Assembly: GCA_018971565.1 (NCBI GenBank)
Contig: JAGXAO010000007.1
Span: 1-40,196, forward strand
Origin: Rhodospirillales bacterium
Lineage (GTDB): Bacteria; Pseudomonadota; Alphaproteobacteria; Acetobacterales; Acetobacteraceae
Reading direction: 5' to 3'
DNA: 40,196 bases
Part shown: positions 25,587 through 34,567 of the stretch, in pieces
Layout of the letters: each line of letters starts with the position of its first letter
Numbering within the stretch: the stretch's first letter is position 1
The notes under the pieces: model-generated
What the model saw: only the letters and a program-made list of their open reading frames with translations
The model's database searches: none
Told to the model about the DNA's origin: nothing
Translations under genes and position numbers: made by a program

Positions 25587-26366
25587 TTAAACACGCCTCT
25601 CATTCACATTATGCGAGAGCTCCCTGGCTTTATAAACAGCCTGGGTTCGGTTCGTCGCACCCATTTTACGCATTATGTTGCGAATATGCACTTTCACGGT
25701 GCTTTCGCTCATGCGCAAATCATGCGCGATAATCTTATTTGGCTTGCCCTGCTTCAGATGAGCCAGCACAGCCACCTGCCGCGATGTTAACCCGGCAGAG
25801 ATCGTCTCTTGATCCACCGACGTGTCATCTTCAAGCCTTTCCGAGAAAAGTAGGTCGACCGGCACAATCATGCCGCCTTCGGAAACATATCTTATCGCCG
25901 CGAGGACAATCGCCATCTCAACTGTACGGGTAGCAATAAACCCGCGAGCTCCCGCACGAATGACAGCCTTAGCTATTCTGGCCTCTGATGCCTGCTTGGC
26001 GTCTGAGAGCACAATGATCGGCACGTCCGAGAACGCCTGACGCAAGGTCGTTATCTCCTGCGCCAGAAGATGGTCCTGCGTGCCTTCATCATGGCAGTAA
26101 TAGACAATGATATTAAGATCATGGCCTATATAGTTAATGCAATCTCTGATCGACGAAAACGGAATGATATCGATATCACTTCCCAGCGCATGAATTGTAC
26201 CGATAATGCAATCCCTGCTTAACGAATAACAATCCATCAACGCTGCCTTGATACCGGCAATTTGAGCATTTTTGGGCGTCATTTTAGCCGGTGCCGCCAT
26301 ACCCAAGCCACTCTTCATATTCCGCTGCGTTAGCCCAAATGCCACGGAAGCCATATCATTTTTCAT
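25587..26366 (-). CDS. LuxR/NarL-type transcriptional regulator with degenerate receiver
   Basis: This 259-residue protein has an N-terminal receiver-like domain (about residues 38-155) and a C-terminal LuxR helix-turn-helix (LTSRQVAVLAHLKQGKPNKIIAHDL...SESTVKVHIRNIMRKMGA). The receiver has lost its phospho-acceptor: the strand LNIIVYYCHDEG carries no Asp at the usual place, and GARGFIATRT lacks the conserved Lys. It is probably not controlled by phosphorylation in the standard way. ATG 26366 has an excellent GGAGG site. It is transcribed away from a large AT-rich control region and convergently to the biosynthetic operon, so it is a good candidate controller of the EPS genes. Confidence 0.85.
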   Translation of the reverse strand: MKNDMASVAFGLTQRNMKSGLGMAAPAKMTPKNAQIAGIKAALMDCYSLSRDCIIGTIHALGSDIDIIPFSSIRDCINYIGHDLNIIVYYCHDEGTQDHLLAQEITTLRQAFSDVPIIVLSDAKQASEARIAKAVIRAGARGFIATRTVEMAIVLAAIRYVSEGGMIVPVDLLFSERLEDDTSVDQETISAGLTSRQVAVLAHLKQGKPNKIIAHDLRMSESTVKVHIRNIMRKMGATNRTQAVYKARELSHNVNERRV

Positions 26367-26865
26367 ATCGCCCTCCTGTTTCCGGCGACACCTCAAGGTG
26401 GCACCCATTCGATAACATGTTTAACTCACGGACATTATTCAAAATTGAAGAATTTAACTGAAATAGTTACGTCAAATTCTAAATAATCTCCATATTTCTT
26501 ACTTACATTAACTTAGATTTGCCGGACATTACCCTATTTGGGGGTAGCTACACGTCTTATTATCTGTAACTTCCCGCGATTTAACTAAAAATTTCAATTC
26601 CACAACCGAAAAGACCATCTTACTAAATCCCTAAAATAAAGTCACATTAAAATTGTAATTAATCTCTTTTTTTAGCTAACAAACTAGGCGCGCGTTTGTA
26701 GGCGAATAAAATTGATTATTCTATTTATTTATCAATTAAATTATATTTGGAAACGATATCAGCTCGTGTCCGTTAGACTATAACCAAAAATTCATTAACA
26801 ACCCGCACCAGGCATCGTGGCGCCGGAAGCAGCGCAACAGGCTGGGACTAGACCACTCGGTGCCT
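26367..26865. promoter_or_regulatory. AT-rich gap between the regulator and the wza-like gene
   Basis: About 500 bases without a supportable gene, roughly one-third GC by eye in the middle, the lowest in the window. It should contain the promoter of the LuxR-type gene and whatever follows the Wza-like gene. It carries the dyad at 26530-26546, an inverted repeat TAACT-N5-AGTTA at 26455-26469 and AATTGAT-N14-ATCAATT at 26710-26737. A nucleoid-protein or multi-regulator binding region is plausible. Confidence 0.5.
26530..26546. promoter_or_regulatory. Dyad TACCC-N7-GGGTA, candidate LuxR-family operator
   Basis: The perfect 5-bp arms TACCC and GGGTA around a 7-base spacer form a 17-bp dyad about 165 bases upstream of the LuxR-type start. 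Spacing and TACC half-sites recall NarL/LuxR binding sites, and autoregulation by the adjacent regulator is plausible. I did not find a convincing second copy in the window. Confidence 0.4.
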
Positions 26866-27975
26866 TCAGTTACGGCGAGAAAGATATGCGATCTGCACAA
26901 AGGGACTCAAAACTGACGAAATAGCCTGAAGCGACGGAAGAGCCATGTTCAATATTTGGTTCCAGGTCGCAATTCCATTCGGCGGAACAAAAACGACATC
27001 CCCAGGCTGCAATGCAAACATAGAAGCTTTGCCATCAAGAATAGCGCGGGCATTAACCACAATAAATTCTGCACTGTTCCCGCGCGATCTGAGAATATGA
27101 ATGTTTGAAAGCTGCGCCTGGGAGTAGCTTGTCAAATCAAAACCCGATTCGCTTAAGGCCTGGAGCAGAAACAACCTGCCATTGGTGAATGTCACCGCCC
27201 CTGGCTTATGAACTGAACCCATAACATAGGCGTTCTCATTATCTGCAGAGGGAATAACAATCGCATCACCCGGGGTCAGCACAACATTTTGGGAAAGATC
27301 GCCATCTAAAAGCAGAGAATGAAGGTCGACAGGAATTTTCACCGTACCCTGCGCAACATAGGCCTGGTATAAATCTGCCTTGGAGAGATCTACACTTCCA
27401 CCCAGCGCCAGAACATCCAGCAAACTTAACTGATGGATGGGATATTTCACGCCTGGATCAGTAAAGGCACCGAGAAGATAATACCGCAGGCTTTGAGCCT
27501 GAACGAGCTGCACCGCAACATTGGGGTTATCAATATAATTGCCGTATGCCGCAGTAATTATCTCTTGTGCCTGTGCAAGCGTTTTGCCATCTACATTAAT
27601 ATTACCAATGAGCGGTAATTGCACATCACCATCTCCCGTAATCAACGCACCATTGGTGGTACCGCTGCTGCCTTGTAACGGCACACTTAACTCAGGATGC
27701 ATATAGACAGAAACAGCAATGACATCGTTTGGCCCAAGCGTATAGGCTGAGCTCGCATGCGGGTCTAAAACCTGCGCCATCTGCTCCGGCGAAAGTGATT
27801 TGCTTTCGCTTGAAACTACCGCGCTCGCCGGCGTTGCTGGAAGTATCGGTTGGTCTGGTGAATCCGTGCTTGCACAGCTGGAAAGTAAAACACAAGACGA
27901 AAGAAGAGCCGGACCAAGCCGCCTAAAAACAGAAACACGACGTACTTTAACATATGTAGCAATATTCGCGGACAT
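26866..27975 (-). CDS. Polysaccharide export outer-membrane lipoprotein (Wza/GumB-like)
   Basis: This 369-residue protein is a Wza-type exporter. A signal peptide ends in lipobox-like LLSSC, with Cys28 and Cys34 as candidate lipidation sites. The Poly_export domain starts YTLGPNDVIAVSVYMHPELS, and two SLBB segments follow (YYLLGAFTDPGVKYPIHQ and AYVMGSVHKPGAVTF). It forms the outer-membrane channel for the EPS together with the Wzc-like protein at 34848. The ATG directly follows the TAA of the upstream sugar-transferase gene, with GGAAGGA as ribosome site, so the two are one operon. The C-terminus is somewhat longer than GumB and could include the membrane-spanning helix. Confidence 0.92.
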   Translation of the reverse strand: MSANIATYVKVRRVSVFRRLGPALLSSCVLLSSCASTDSPDQPILPATPASAVVSSESKSLSPEQMAQVLDPHASSAYTLGPNDVIAVSVYMHPELSVPLQGSSGTTNGALITGDGDVQLPLIGNINVDGKTLAQAQEIITAAYGNYIDNPNVAVQLVQAQSLRYYLLGAFTDPGVKYPIHQLSLLDVLALGGSVDLSKADLYQAYVAQGTVKIPVDLHSLLLDGDLSQNVVLTPGDAIVIPSADNENAYVMGSVHKPGAVTFTNGRLFLLQALSESGFDLTSYSQAQLSNIHILRSRGNSAEFIVVNARAILDGKASMFALQPGDVVFVPPNGIATWNQILNMALPSLQAISSVLSPFVQIAYLSRRN

Positions 27976-29436
27976 TTAAAACACGTCCTTCCCAAACAAA
28001 ACAAAAACGGTTTTGAGCATGATGCGGAAATCCAAGAAAATTGACCAGTTTTCGATGTAATATATGTCGTGTGTAACGCGCGATTTTATCTGGTCGATTG
28101 TTTCCGTCGGCCCACGCCAGCCATTAACCTGCGCCCAGCCAGTAATGCCCGGCTTCACACGATGCCTGGCGGCATAATCACTGACAGCCTCATAATATAA
28201 ATGCCCTGCAGCTGTCGCCAACGGCATGTGCGGCCGGGGGCCCACAAGAGACATCTCGCCCCTGAGAACATTGAATAATTGCGGCAATTCGTCGAGGCTG
28301 GTTTTGCGCAAAAGCGTACCAAAACCAAAAATCCGGCGATCATTGCGCTCGGTTAGTTTTACATTTGGCTCTTCAGAAACGTACATTGTACGGAATTTGA
28401 AAATCATAAATTCCCTGCCCTTGTAGCCAATTCGCTTTTGGCAAAACAGGACCGGCCCCGGATCTGAACAACGAATTCCAACAGCACATGCCGCCAAAAC
28501 GGGCAACAGCACAATGATGAGTAGCAAGGCTGTCAATCTGTCAAAGATACTCTTCAGAAAAAGCGACATCTCGTTGATCGGCCTTTCAGCGAGTGGAAAG
28601 AGACCAACGCCTGGAAGGACATGATTGCCGGGCCAACGGCATGCTGAGCTTTCTAAGGCAAGCGCGTTTGGCATCAGATAGATACTCAAAGGTTGCTGCC
28701 TAAGCCGCTGAACAAGAACGCGAAGCCGCTCCACGGGCACGTCTGGTTCTGCAATTATTACGGTATCAATTCCGTCTTTTTGGGCAAGTTCGAGCAATTC
28801 CTCGATCCGGCGCGCACGCGCATTACCCGCGGCATGCTCACTGTCAAACATACCGGCGAACCTCAAGCCTGCCGTGTTGCTTCTTAGCAAAGCGGCCACA
28901 TGTTGGGCCGGTTCACCGCTGCCTACGATACCCACTGCGTGAATATAATTGCCTTTTCGCAACCAGAATTTTAGTATTAACGAAAGAATGAACCTTTCAG
29001 AAAAGAAACCTGTCAACCCAACAGAATAAAACAAAAATAACCACAACCGCCCCCTATCGCCATTATGGTGAAGGAGTACAGCAGATGCTGCAAGCAGCAG
29101 GCACAGAATACTCCAGCGAATAAATATCGCCTTAATTACCTGCGCATCATCCAGCATCACGCCAATTTCATACAGGCCACAACTTCGAAAACTAAAATAG
29201 CAGGTTAACCCAACGGCATTTGCACCCAGGATTCCAACCAGCATCATTCCGCCGCCGTGCATAAGAACGGAATTGGCTGTCAGCGCAGCAATTTGGACGA
29301 CAAAAAAATCAATACCTTCGGCAATCAAGGTAAACATCAATGCTGGCGTACGACCAAAGGCAGCGCTACAGGAACGAATCATTCCCTCTGCGTAAATTGG
29401 TGTCCTTTGCAATGCGCCGATTAGGTTTACCAACAT
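27976..29436 (-). CDS. Undecaprenyl-phosphate sugar-1-phosphate transferase (AceA/GumD/WcaJ-like)
   Basis: This 486-residue inner-membrane protein starts EPS synthesis by moving glucose-1-phosphate (by analogy with AceA and GumD) from UDP-glucose to undecaprenyl phosphate. An N-terminal block of four to five membrane segments is followed by a CoA-binding-like region (VGIVGSGEPAQHVAALL). One further hydrophobic segment (near residue 290) precedes the catalytic bacterial sugar transferase domain, with FKFRTM, LRKTSLDELPQLFNVLRGEMSLVGPRP and KPGITGWAQVNG. The length is normal for the WcaJ group. An AAGGA site precedes the ATG. It is cotranscribed with the Wza-like gene downstream. Confidence 0.93.
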   Translation of the reverse strand: MLVNLIGALQRTPIYAEGMIRSCSAAFGRTPALMFTLIAEGIDFFVVQIAALTANSVLMHGGGMMLVGILGANAVGLTCYFSFRSCGLYEIGVMLDDAQVIKAIFIRWSILCLLLAASAVLLHHNGDRGRLWLFLFYSVGLTGFFSERFILSLILKFWLRKGNYIHAVGIVGSGEPAQHVAALLRSNTAGLRFAGMFDSEHAAGNARARRIEELLELAQKDGIDTVIIAEPDVPVERLRVLVQRLRQQPLSIYLMPNALALESSACRWPGNHVLPGVGLFPLAERPINEMSLFLKSIFDRLTALLLIIVLLPVLAACAVGIRCSDPGPVLFCQKRIGYKGREFMIFKFRTMYVSEEPNVKLTERNDRRIFGFGTLLRKTSLDELPQLFNVLRGEMSLVGPRPHMPLATAAGHLYYEAVSDYAARHRVKPGITGWAQVNGWRGPTETIDQIKSRVTHDIYYIENWSIFLDFRIMLKTVFVLFGKDVF

Positions 29437-29784
29437 GCTTCGGATTCCTTCTCGCCTTTAACTCGCAAGGGAACGAATGGCTCGGCTCTCACACCAGGCA
29501 AGGGACGAAAGACAATTGTCCATGGAAAGAATGATTTTCCTCATCTATGCCCCGTAACCAAAGCAGCCAATGCGCTTCTTCAACGCATTCGAACAGAACC
29601 AGACATGTTTTACCGGCATAGAAACGATGAGTGAACATGGCTTTAAGGTTTACAATCTGCTCAAATAGACTTTCGGTGGATATATTGATCCACAGTGCCT
29701 ACCAGACTAATCAATTAGCGGCTTATCGCTTAGGGGCAAATAAATATGCGGCGCCACATAAGCGCCAAGCTGACTCATTTTGAT
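29437..29784. promoter_or_regulatory. Gap upstream of the sugar-transferase/wza operon
   Basis: This 348-base gap separates the GT4 gene from the sugar-transferase gene, both on minus. It presumably holds the promoter of the latter. I found no good -35/-10 pair. The clearest structure is the hairpin-like GTGGAT-N6-ATCCAC at 29676-29693, with perfect 6-bp arms, which could be an operator or attenuate read-through. I see no gene here. Confidence 0.35.
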
Positions 29785-30831
29785 TCAAGAAGTTTCAAAA
29801 GAGGTCTTTACAAAGTCATCAAGTACTGCGGCAGCGCGTTGCCACGTGAATATTCTCGAACGCAGAAAGCCTGCCTCGCGCATCTCCTCTCTACGGCTTG
29901 CTGAGCCAATCACGGCGATAACTTTTCTGGCAATATCGTCCGGATACGCAGGATTACAAAATTGCGCTGCATCAGCACAAACTTCTCGCAAAACTGCTAT
30001 ATCAGAAGCAACGACCGGGCATCCGCAAGTCATGGCCTCCAGAGGCGGCAGCCCAAACCCCTCATATCGCGAAGGAAACACGAGACAAGACGCCGCTTCG
30101 TAGAGAGCCTTCAACTGGGCATCACTAACTCGGCCGATATATTGGGCTGGTTGAGGCAACAGCGCCGTTTGGAATGCAGATCCACTTAAATTCCCTGCTA
30201 CTACAAGCGGCATACCGCGTTCATGTAGCTGCCTCGCCAAGCAACCTAATGCGGCCAAGTTTTTATGTGCAGCTAAGGAGCCGACGCACAGCACGAAGCG
30301 CATCGGTTCAAGCCCCTGCTCCGTTAGAATTTTCTGATCTGGCTCGATCAGGTGCATATGATCGGCCCCTTCAGGCATCACCCCAACCCGCGCGGCATCA
30401 ACCGGCAGACACCGCAAGATTTCTTGGCGTGAAAACTCCGACACCGTAATAATATCAGCGCCGCGGCGGATTAGCTGATACTGTAAAAATTTATACCAAA
30501 GACGAAATTTTCTTGAATAAGCCTCTGGTGTTCTAAAAACTCCAGTATCATGAATAACGACAATCTGCTTTGAGGCCATGATAGGGCCGGTATTGCCCAG
30601 ATTTAGAAGCAAGCCGCCCGCGGCGGCCCTGGGTAGGTTGAGCTGTTCCCATGCCTGGCCTTGGCGCGCCCCAGCTTCGCGCGCACCAGGCCAAAAGGCA
30701 GCGCCACCAGGCGGTGTAAGCAAAATATAACGAGCATCCAATTGCTGTAGGGCCCTGCTTGTCTCGCCGGCGAAGCGCTGTACTCCGGAAAGGGGTTGCG
30801 TTACAAACCGGCCATTGATGAACAGGCTCAT
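29785..30831 (-). CDS. Glycosyltransferase family 4
   Basis: This 348-residue GT-B transferase starts SLFINGRFVTQPLSGVQRFA, an acceptor-site loop common in EPS GT4 enzymes. The donor half shows FVLCVGSLAAHKNLAAL, and the family E-x7-E motif appears as YEGFGLPPLEAMTCGCPVVAS. I use the ATG at 30831, which overlaps the stop of the upstream polymerase gene (ATGA); the frame is open to 30876 but that extension lies inside the polymerase gene. It should add one sugar to the lipid-linked repeat. Donor and acceptor cannot be predicted. It is 348 bases upstream of the sugar-transferase operon. Confidence 0.9.
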   Translation of the reverse strand: MSLFINGRFVTQPLSGVQRFAGETSRALQQLDARYILLTPPGGAAFWPGAREAGARQGQAWEQLNLPRAAAGGLLLNLGNTGPIMASKQIVVIHDTGVFRTPEAYSRKFRLWYKFLQYQLIRRGADIITVSEFSRQEILRCLPVDAARVGVMPEGADHMHLIEPDQKILTEQGLEPMRFVLCVGSLAAHKNLAALGCLARQLHERGMPLVVAGNLSGSAFQTALLPQPAQYIGRVSDAQLKALYEAASCLVFPSRYEGFGLPPLEAMTCGCPVVASDIAVLREVCADAAQFCNPAYPDDIARKVIAVIGSASRREEMREAGFLRSRIFTWQRAAAVLDDFVKTSFETS

Positions 30832-32252
30832 GCGCTCTGCATTGCCTGGGCCTGCCGCACCGCTGCCCCCCGCCAAATAGGCGCCGTTGTCTCGTGTTGG
30901 GCACGCGCCGTCGCGGCAACCAGCATAGCCAGCAGCAAGTAGAAATCCGGTGAAGAAATAGTCGGGCCAGATAGCAAATTCGAAATCAGATTGGCAATCA
31001 AAGCCGCGGCACTGCCACGGATAACGTAATGGAGCTCCGGATCAACAGTTAAATTCATGGCACGCCGCGCTTGGCGCATCAGTAAGAGCCCAAACAAAAC
31101 CAGCCCGCCCACGCCCCACAAGCCTATTGCCGCGCACAGGCCCGGCAATAGGCTGGAAGAACGGTTGCTGCCCCACCCTACGCCAAGCCCATAAGTATTA
31201 GCCAACTCTCGAAGGCTGTCGACATCGAGTGTGGATCGCGCCTGGTAAGACGACGACTGGGTCTTATCAATCGTTCCATCCAACACCAGCCCAAGTTCTT
31301 TGAATATACCAGGAGCGGCCGTGTATATAAGAAACAGTATTACAGCTGCTGCCACCAACCCGAGAAGCAGCCCAGCCGCGGCGCGGCGGCGCAGTGCCCA
31401 ACTGGCTGCGGAAACCACGCGCAGAGCCAACAAGCCAGCCAACGCCAGCAAGGTAAGATAACCTGTCGATGCCGTCGTCAAAAAAGTCACGAGAAGCGCG
31501 CCCCAAAAGGTCACCTTTGGCAGCAAGCGCCGGTCTCCATTAACAATAACCCACCCTGCTGCGCTAATCGAACCACACATATAAGAAGATAAAGCAGCAG
31601 GCTCACTAAACGGTCCATTAAGCCGGCCAAGCCAGCCTACGCTTTGGTCCGAAAGAAGCGCCCAACCAGGGTTAGAAAGGAAAATTTTCGTCGGGTAATA
31701 GACATGCAGGACATTTGCCATGAATTGCCAAATCGATATGACAACGACCAATATCCCTGCCCAAAAATAGCAATCCATCAACCGCGACAATAACCGCCCA
31801 GGCCTTGTAAGGTAGAATGCGGCGGTAATCGTCAATAAAGCATTGGCTAATAAATATAAATCCTGCGTTATGTTGCCTTCACTTGGGGTTAAAAGTGAAG
31901 GGGTAAAAAATGATGATATCTTTTGTGGCCACACCATCACCTGGTTCTCAAATAAGCGTGGCATGATAATGGAGCTGCCCAACGCGCCGCACACCACCAA
32001 AATGAAAGGCAACAAAAGCAGCAATACCGATCGTTCAGCCGGATAGCGTATCCCGTTCAAATAATTTAAAAAAAATACACCGATAAAGATCGCAGACGGC
32101 AACAGGCCGGGAGTAATGCCCAAACCCCCGATTATTATTAAGGCTGCTGCCGAAAACACAGAATAAATTGGCACCATCATTAGCAATGCAACGGGGCGGC
32201 GCCAGAACCATAAACATATAGGAACAAGCAAGCCGCCAAGTGCTGTGAGCAT
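30828..32252 (-). CDS. O-antigen/EPS polymerase-like membrane protein (Wzy/GumE type)
   Basis: This 474-residue protein is almost entirely hydrophobic with about ten to twelve membrane segments and a central periplasmic stretch (about residues 180-220) with NGPFSEPAALSSYM. Such topology and the FSEPA-type loop fit Wzy-like polymerases and the GumE/AceE group, which join lipid-linked repeats at the periplasmic face. Sequence conservation in this family is low, so the assignment rests on topology and context: next to a GT4, with Wza, Wzc and Wzx-like genes nearby and no other polymerase in view. An AAGGA site precedes the ATG. Confidence 0.8.
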   Translation of the reverse strand: MLTALGGLLVPICLWFWRRPVALLMMVPIYSVFSAAALIIIGGLGITPGLLPSAIFIGVFFLNYLNGIRYPAERSVLLLLLPFILVVCGALGSSIIMPRLFENQVMVWPQKISSFFTPSLLTPSEGNITQDLYLLANALLTITAAFYLTRPGRLLSRLMDCYFWAGILVVVISIWQFMANVLHVYYPTKIFLSNPGWALLSDQSVGWLGRLNGPFSEPAALSSYMCGSISAAGWVIVNGDRRLLPKVTFWGALLVTFLTTASTGYLTLLALAGLLALRVVSAASWALRRRAAAGLLLGLVAAAVILFLIYTAAPGIFKELGLVLDGTIDKTQSSSYQARSTLDVDSLRELANTYGLGVGWGSNRSSSLLPGLCAAIGLWGVGGLVLFGLLLMRQARRAMNLTVDPELHYVIRGSAAALIANLISNLLSGPTISSPDFYLLLAMLVAATARAQHETTAPIWRGAAVRQAQAMQSA

Positions 32253-32570
32253 AGATACAAATTCCTTGCGACCCCACGGCGAGGCACTCTACGCCATAAC
32301 CAAACAAGAGTTCAAAATACGCTCCTAACGCTCATATACAACACAGACATTTATTCAATCTTGTAACCCATTCGGGCGTCTGGCCGTCCAAATAGCCTAT
32401 TGTTTTAGCATGATGTCCTGACTATAAAATGCATAAATCGAACTGATTTTTGGTCTGGAGTGTTCCGTCTTCGTACTGCGCAAAAGTATAATGCGTGCTC
32501 TTTCAAGGGGGATTACCACTTCGTGACTTGCAGAATGCAATTTGAAGAAAGAAATCGCCCCGGAAAACGG
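32253..32570. promoter_or_regulatory. Divergent gap between the polymerase and glycosyltransferase genes
   Basis: About 320 bases without a gene I can support. It should hold promoters for both the minus-strand polymerase unit and the plus-strand glycosyltransferase unit. A sigma70-like element lies at 32400-32428. The glycosyltransferase reading frame is open back to a GTG at 32460, so part of the right half could be coding. Confidence 0.45.
32400..32428 (+). promoter_or_regulatory. Candidate sigma70 promoter TTGTTT-N17-TATAAA
   Basis: TTGTTT (32400-32405) and TATAAA (32423-32428) are separated by an optimal 17 bases. The -10 differs from consensus at one position; the -35 keeps TTG. It points to the glycosyltransferase-GH16 unit and would start transcription near 32435. 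Confidence 0.5.
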
Positions 32571-33722
32571 ATGAGTGTTCAGCACAATGCCGTATCGAAT
32601 CAGGTTTTAAAACCTGAGGGCCGCGCGGAAGAGCACGCAAATATCGTCGTATTCGTTCATTTGGCTTTTAACAAAAATGCCGCTTTATGGCGTAAGGCGC
32701 GCGCTGAAGGCAGGCTCGTTGGCATCAACGATGAAACACCCTATGGTTACGGCCGCGCCGAAACAATGGGGTGCACGATCAAATTTCCGACCAGGCAAAA
32801 AATGGGTTACCTCGTTAAAACCGTGCGCCTGGCTCTTCGAGGAATATTTGGCTTCGACATTATTCACTCGTGGCTTTCTAGAAATGAATTTAGAGATGCA
32901 GATATTATTTGGACCCACACAGAATCTCAATTTCTTTCTGTTGCGGCCACATTGCTGCTTACAAAGCAAAAAACGAAGCTTCTCGGCCAAGTGGTATGGC
33001 TTATGGACAGATGGGAACATCTGAGCATTTTTCACAAATGGCTTTATCGAAAACTTATCGCACGCGTCGATATCTTGACATTTCTTTCAAGCGAAAATTA
33101 CAAAAAGGCGCAAACTTTATTTCCTACTGCAACACTTAAAATCGTTCCGTTCGGAATTCCTTCTGAAGTCAAACGCCCTGTTAAGATATTCGCCGGAAAT
33201 AAAATTAATGTCCTGGCCATGGGTAATGACATGCACCGAGACTGGAAAACATTAACAATGGCCGTTGCTGGTAATCAGCAGATAAAGTTAACAATTTTGT
33301 CAAGCTCAGCACCAAAACATCTTGCTCAAGACGCCATTAATATAAATATTCGCGCGGCAAAAAATAATGATGAATTTTTTGATGAGCTCAACAATGCTGA
33401 CATCGTGTGCGTTCCTCTCAAGCCAAATCTTCATGCCAGCGGTATCACTGTTATACAAGAAGCCGTTTTATCCGGTATACCGGTAATCGCCACTAACACC
33501 GGCGGTCTGGATCTTTATTTTTCAGAAGATGAAATCGCTTATGTTCCGGCGGGAGATGCTTTGGCGCTCCAGGCGGCACTTCAGGATCTGTTGCAAAATC
33601 CCGCCGCTGCCAGAAAACGTGCGATCGCCGCGCAAGCGCGTATGGCTGATGCTGAGAATTACGGCGCTCAAGCCTATATCGCGCGTCACGTGGCCATCAG
33701 TCAAAATTTACTAAAAAAATGA
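32571..33722 (+). CDS. Glycosyltransferase, GT4-like
   Basis: This protein of about 383 residues is a GT-B glycosyltransferase. NIVVFVHLAFNKNAALWRKA opens the conserved part, GINDETPYGYGRAE follows, and the donor half ends with HASGITVIQEAVLSGIPVIATNTGG, a GT4-type E-x-EAVLSGIP segment. The start is uncertain: ATG 32571 has GGAAAACGG just upstream and begins close to the conserved region. In-frame ATG 32535 and GTG 32460 are alternatives, the latter only about 25 bases after the predicted transcription start. The stop overlaps the start of the GH16 gene. Family resemblance is weaker than for the other GT4 genes, and the sugar is unknown. Confidence 0.8.
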   Translation: MSVQHNAVSNQVLKPEGRAEEHANIVVFVHLAFNKNAALWRKARAEGRLVGINDETPYGYGRAETMGCTIKFPTRQKMGYLVKTVRLALRGIFGFDIIHSWLSRNEFRDADIIWTHTESQFLSVAATLLLTKQKTKLLGQVVWLMDRWEHLSIFHKWLYRKLIARVDILTFLSSENYKKAQTLFPTATLKIVPFGIPSEVKRPVKIFAGNKINVLAMGNDMHRDWKTLTMAVAGNQQIKLTILSSSAPKHLAQDAININIRAAKNNDEFFDELNNADIVCVPLKPNLHASGITVIQEAVLSGIPVIATNTGGLDLYFSEDEIAYVPAGDALALQAALQDLLQNPAAARKRAIAAQARMADAENYGAQAYIARHVAISQNLLKK

Positions 33723-34567
33723 ACCGTCTCTTGGTTAGAGTTTGTTCTGTTTTTCTGCTCGGGCAAAGCTTTAACTGTCGCGCATCACCCACCCCCACCA
33801 TTCCACTCAATTTTTGCCAGCTTCGCCCTATGTTCATGGAAGATTTTCATAATTTCCGTTTAAATCCCTGGAATATTTCTGGTTCAGAATGGATTGCTCA
33901 TACGCCATGGCATGGTGATTTCGGAGATGCGGCTTTCTCAAACCCCGGGCCAAACGGACCGTTCGCGGTAGTCAATGGAACCCTCGACATAACCGCTCGC
34001 AAAGGCACTGATGGCCAGTGGCATTCCGGCCTCATCGCGGCTGCGGATGGCACCGGCCACGGCCATGGGGTCCTGTATGGATATTTTGAAGCCCGCATGA
34101 AACTACCTCCAGGCCCGGGCACGTGGCCTGCATTCTGGCTTGCCCAGCTGCAGCCTGTAGGCACGAAATCTCCTGCAGCGGAAATAGATGTTATTGAATA
34201 TTACGGAAAATTTTTGAATGCTTATCACGTTACTATACACGAATGGTACCACAATTCTTCGCATACGTGGTACCGAGGTAAAACTATAAATGTTCCAAAA
34301 AATTCATTGGTCACTGGCTGGCACGATTATGGTGTGCGTATCCTCCCCAATTATATAACGTTTTTTTTTGACAGAAGACCAGTCTGGCAGCAGCCAACAC
34401 CACCAGAACTAAATAAGCCTTTGTACCCTATTGTGGATTTAGCCTTAGGCTCTGGATGGCCGATTACAGATACCCCCAACCCTTCCGTACTAAAAATACA
34501 ATATGTCCATGTTTACGAATATGCTCCCATGTCGCGATGCAAGAATGCGTCTCATACAAACCCTTAA
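33719..34567 (+). CDS. Secreted glycoside hydrolase family 16 protein
   Basis: This 282-residue protein has a short N-terminal signal sequence (about 1-23, LLVRVCSVFLLGQSFNCRA) and a GH16 beta-jelly-roll. The catalytic motif EIDVIE is at residues 155-160 (nucleophile E155, assisting D157, acid/base E160), the E-x-D-x-x-E form seen in laminarinase/agarase-like branches rather than lichenases. PAFWLAQ and FEARMKLPPGPGTWPAFW are also typical. It probably trims or regulates the length of the EPS in the periplasm or outside, like ExoK in succinoglycan loci. It starts by ATGA overlap with the glycosyltransferase. It ends 280 bases before the Wzc-like gene. Confidence 0.9.
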   Translation: MNRLLVRVCSVFLLGQSFNCRASPTPTIPLNFCQLRPMFMEDFHNFRLNPWNISGSEWIAHTPWHGDFGDAAFSNPGPNGPFAVVNGTLDITARKGTDGQWHSGLIAAADGTGHGHGVLYGYFEARMKLPPGPGTWPAFWLAQLQPVGTKSPAAEIDVIEYYGKFLNAYHVTIHEWYHNSSHTWYRGKTINVPKNSLVTGWHDYGVRILPNYITFFFDRRPVWQQPTPPELNKPLYPIVDLALGSGWPITDTPNPSVLKIQYVHVYEYAPMSRCKNASHTNP

